Positions 60,601 through 63,600 of a DNA stretch of 64,000 nucleotides are shown here, in pieces. A program made the position numbers and the translations under genes. Each line of letters starts with the position of its first letter. Positions within the stretch are counted from its first letter, which is position 1. The stretch is from Symbiodinium natans (taxonomy: Eukaryota > Sar > Dinophyceae > Suessiales > Symbiodiniaceae). A model generated the notes under the pieces. It searched no databases, had not been told where the DNA came from, and saw only the letters and a list, made by a program, of their open reading frames with translations. The stretch is taken from positions 84,501-148,500 of the forward strand of contig CAJNDS010000186.1 in assembly GCA_905221605.1 (NCBI GenBank), in the 5' to 3' direction.

Positions 60601-63600
60601 AATTTTGGGCTGAGCCAATTTTGGGCTCCCGGACCCAATTTGGGCTCCGAAGCCCCAAATTTTTGGGCTTTGAGGGCCAATTTTGGGCTTTGGGAAGCCC
60701 AATTTTTGGCTTTGGGAAGCGATTTGGGGTTTGGGAGCAATTTTCGGCTTTGGGAAAGCACTTTGCCATTTTTGGGCTTTGGAAGCAAATTTTGAGCGCT
60801 TGCCAGGAGCCAATTTGGGCTTTGGGAGGGTTTTGGAGGGGTTTTGGGGGTGTTTTGGGGGGGTTTTGGGGGGGTTTTGGGGGTTTTGGGGGGGTTTTGG
60901 GGGGGGGGTTTTGGGGGGGGGTTGGGGGGGTTGTGGGGGGGGTTGGGGAAGGGTTTGGGGGGTTTTGGGGGGTTTTTGGGGGGTTTTGGTTTTTGGGTTT
61001 TTTTTTTGTGGGGGGTTTGGGGGGGGGGGTTTGGATGGGTTTTGGGGGGGATTTTGGATGGGTTTTGGATGGGATGGGTTTGGGGGGGTTTTGAGGGGGG
61101 TTTGGGGGGGTGGGTTTTGGGGGAGTTTTTGGGGGTTTTGGGGGTTTGGGGTGGTTTTGGGGGGTTTTGGGGGTTTTGGGAGGGGTTTTGGGGGGGTTTT
61201 GGGGGGTTTTGGGGGGTTTTGGGGGGTTTTGGGCGGGTGGTTTGGGAGGGGGGGGGTTTGGGTGGGGTGGTTTGGGTGTTGGGGGGTTTGTGGGAGGGGC
61301 CAGGGCCTCACACGGTCTAATTTGGGACCTCTCGTTGGAGGGTCGAGTTTCGGGCCTCATTTGTGGGCTTGACGTGTAGCCTAAGTTGGCCCCAGAGGTT
61401 TAAGTAAATTGAGCGTTTGGTCTCCCAGGCGCTTTGGATTAATTTACTTAAACTCTGTATGTCAGCTGTTTAGACAAATATCTTGAACATTCAGAATGAT
61501 ACCACATACAATTTCTATTTATTTTGTCTTGAGGGTTTAGGGTTTAGGGTTTAGGGTTTAGGGTTTAGGGTTTAGGGTTTAGGGCAAACTCGGAACCAAA
61601 AAACCCTGAACCCTGTGCGCGTAGACCCGAAGCCCTAGAACCTTGGTGCTGCTTGCCCCTAAACCCAATACCCCTAAACCCCAAGCCCCAAGCCCCAAAC
61701 CCTAAGCACTAAGCACTAAACCCTAAACCCTAGACCCTAGACCCTAGACCCTAAACCCTCAACCATCGGCAGGATGAGACGTGCCCTTGTGGGCAGAACA
61801 CCCAGCGATGCCCTGGTTCGGACACCTGCCTCCTGCCCTCGGAGGCTCCCACTTGTGGGTTCAGATTTAGGGTTTAGGGTTTAGGGTTTAGGGTTAGGGT
61901 TTAGGGTTTAGGGTTTAGGGTTTAGGGTTTAGGGTTTAGGGTTTAGGGTTTAGGGTTTAGGGTTTAGGGTTTAGGGTTTAGGGTAAGCTGCACCAAGGTT
62001 GTATAGTTTCGGGCTTCGGGGTTCCCAGTTCCCAGACTCAGGATTCGAGTCGTTACAGGGCCCTCTTTTTGGAAGGAAGTGCTGTGCTTGAACGAAATAT
62101 GTTGGGCTGAGGGTTTCAGCACTTGAAGGTTCACCGGCTGAATAGGTAAGCCAGAGACTCCTAAACCGCCCACTCACCCCCCTCGCGAAAAAACACAGTA
62201 AACGAGAAAACGAAAAACCTAAGTAGCCAAGACATAAAGACCAAACAGAGCTCAAACCCAATCAGCACGAACAAGCAGCAAACACAGAAGCGGGCTCCTA
62301 CGCCAAGAGCCACCGGAGGCCAGTTTGGTGTGCCCTTGCGACGCCTCCGAGAAGCAGTGCAACGTCGTGGACTATACCTCCTCGGGGAAGCAGAGCAACT
62401 TGTTGTTTTTTGGGTTTAGGGGTTTAGGGGTTTACGGGTTTAGGGTTTTAGGGGTTTCGGGGTTTAGGGGTTTAGGGGTTTAGGGGTTTAGGGTTTAGGG
62501 GTTTAGGGGTTTAGGGGTTTAGGGGTTTAGGGGTTTAGGGGTTTAGGGGTTTAGGGGTTTAGGGGTTTAGGGGTTTAGGGGTTTAGGTCTACAAGGTGGG
62601 CCCGTGGACAGCGCTCCTTGGGTTTGACAGGAGAAGTGCGAGACATGCGCTGTGAGCGGGGGCCTCGCAGGAGCCGATTGATTAGGGTTTAGGATTTAGG
62701 GTTTAGGGTTTAGGGCTTAGGGTTTAGGACTCTAACACTTTAAGAGCCAACCTGGTGGGGGGGGGTTGGGCTTAGTTTCTCCATGTCTATTTGCTGTTTC
62801 TTCTTTGTTGTTATCATTCTTTTGTCGCAGCATTACTACAACCGTTATGTCTTGCTGTGAATACACTTGCTTTCCTTGCGATGTGTTACCGTTATTTCTT
62901 GCTGTTGATATACTTGTTTTTCTTGCCATGTTTACTACGATCATCACTATTGCTAGTAGTACTGCTACTGTTGCTGCTTCTATTCTGCCGTGTTGTGATT
63001 CCACTACTGTTCTTACGATCACAATTGTATTTCTATTAATTATTATCGCTATGATTACTATTACTTTTACTATTGCGAGTACAATCAACATTTCCGTTAC
63101 CATTGCCGTTACCATCACCATGATCATTGCCATTTCCATTACTATTACTTTCACTTTGGTGTTGCTACATGGTTAAAACTTATACTATTAATATTATCAT
63201 GACTGCAGATACTGTTGCTCCTCGTACTACTTCTCTTACTGTTATTACCATGAGTGCTATTCTCACTACCAAAATGTTATTAGAACTATTACTTGCATCA
63301 TTACTGCTTTTCGTGTTTAACGAGCATTTCCATGATTGCATGGCTACCCATGAGTATTGCGATTACTTTCACGAAGAGCCAGTAAGGCAACATCAGCGTC
63401 CAGTGCATCAACAAGGGCGCCAAGTGCCCCTGCGGCTCAAACTCCCTGACGTGCCCGGATCCCAACGACGCGGAGGAGAACATCTGCCGGCCCAAGTACA
63501 GTGGCACCGTTCTCAACAGCTGCCCAAAGGCCTGCACGCCGGAACAGGAGACCGCTGGCAACAGGACCTGTATCCAGACGCACCTCACAGGTGAGGGCGC

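Noticed and set aside
60366-61372. Longest open frames of the window (up to 267 codons, Gly/Phe/Trp on plus, Pro/Lys/Gln on minus)
   Set aside because: Open on several frames at once because the DNA is a TTTTGGGG and CAATTTTGGG repeat; no start context, splice or domain evidence.
62780-63360. Ile/Thr/Val-rich open frames before the last long exon
   Set aside because: Decayed trinucleotide-like repeats open on both strands; an in-frame TAA separates them from the supported exon.
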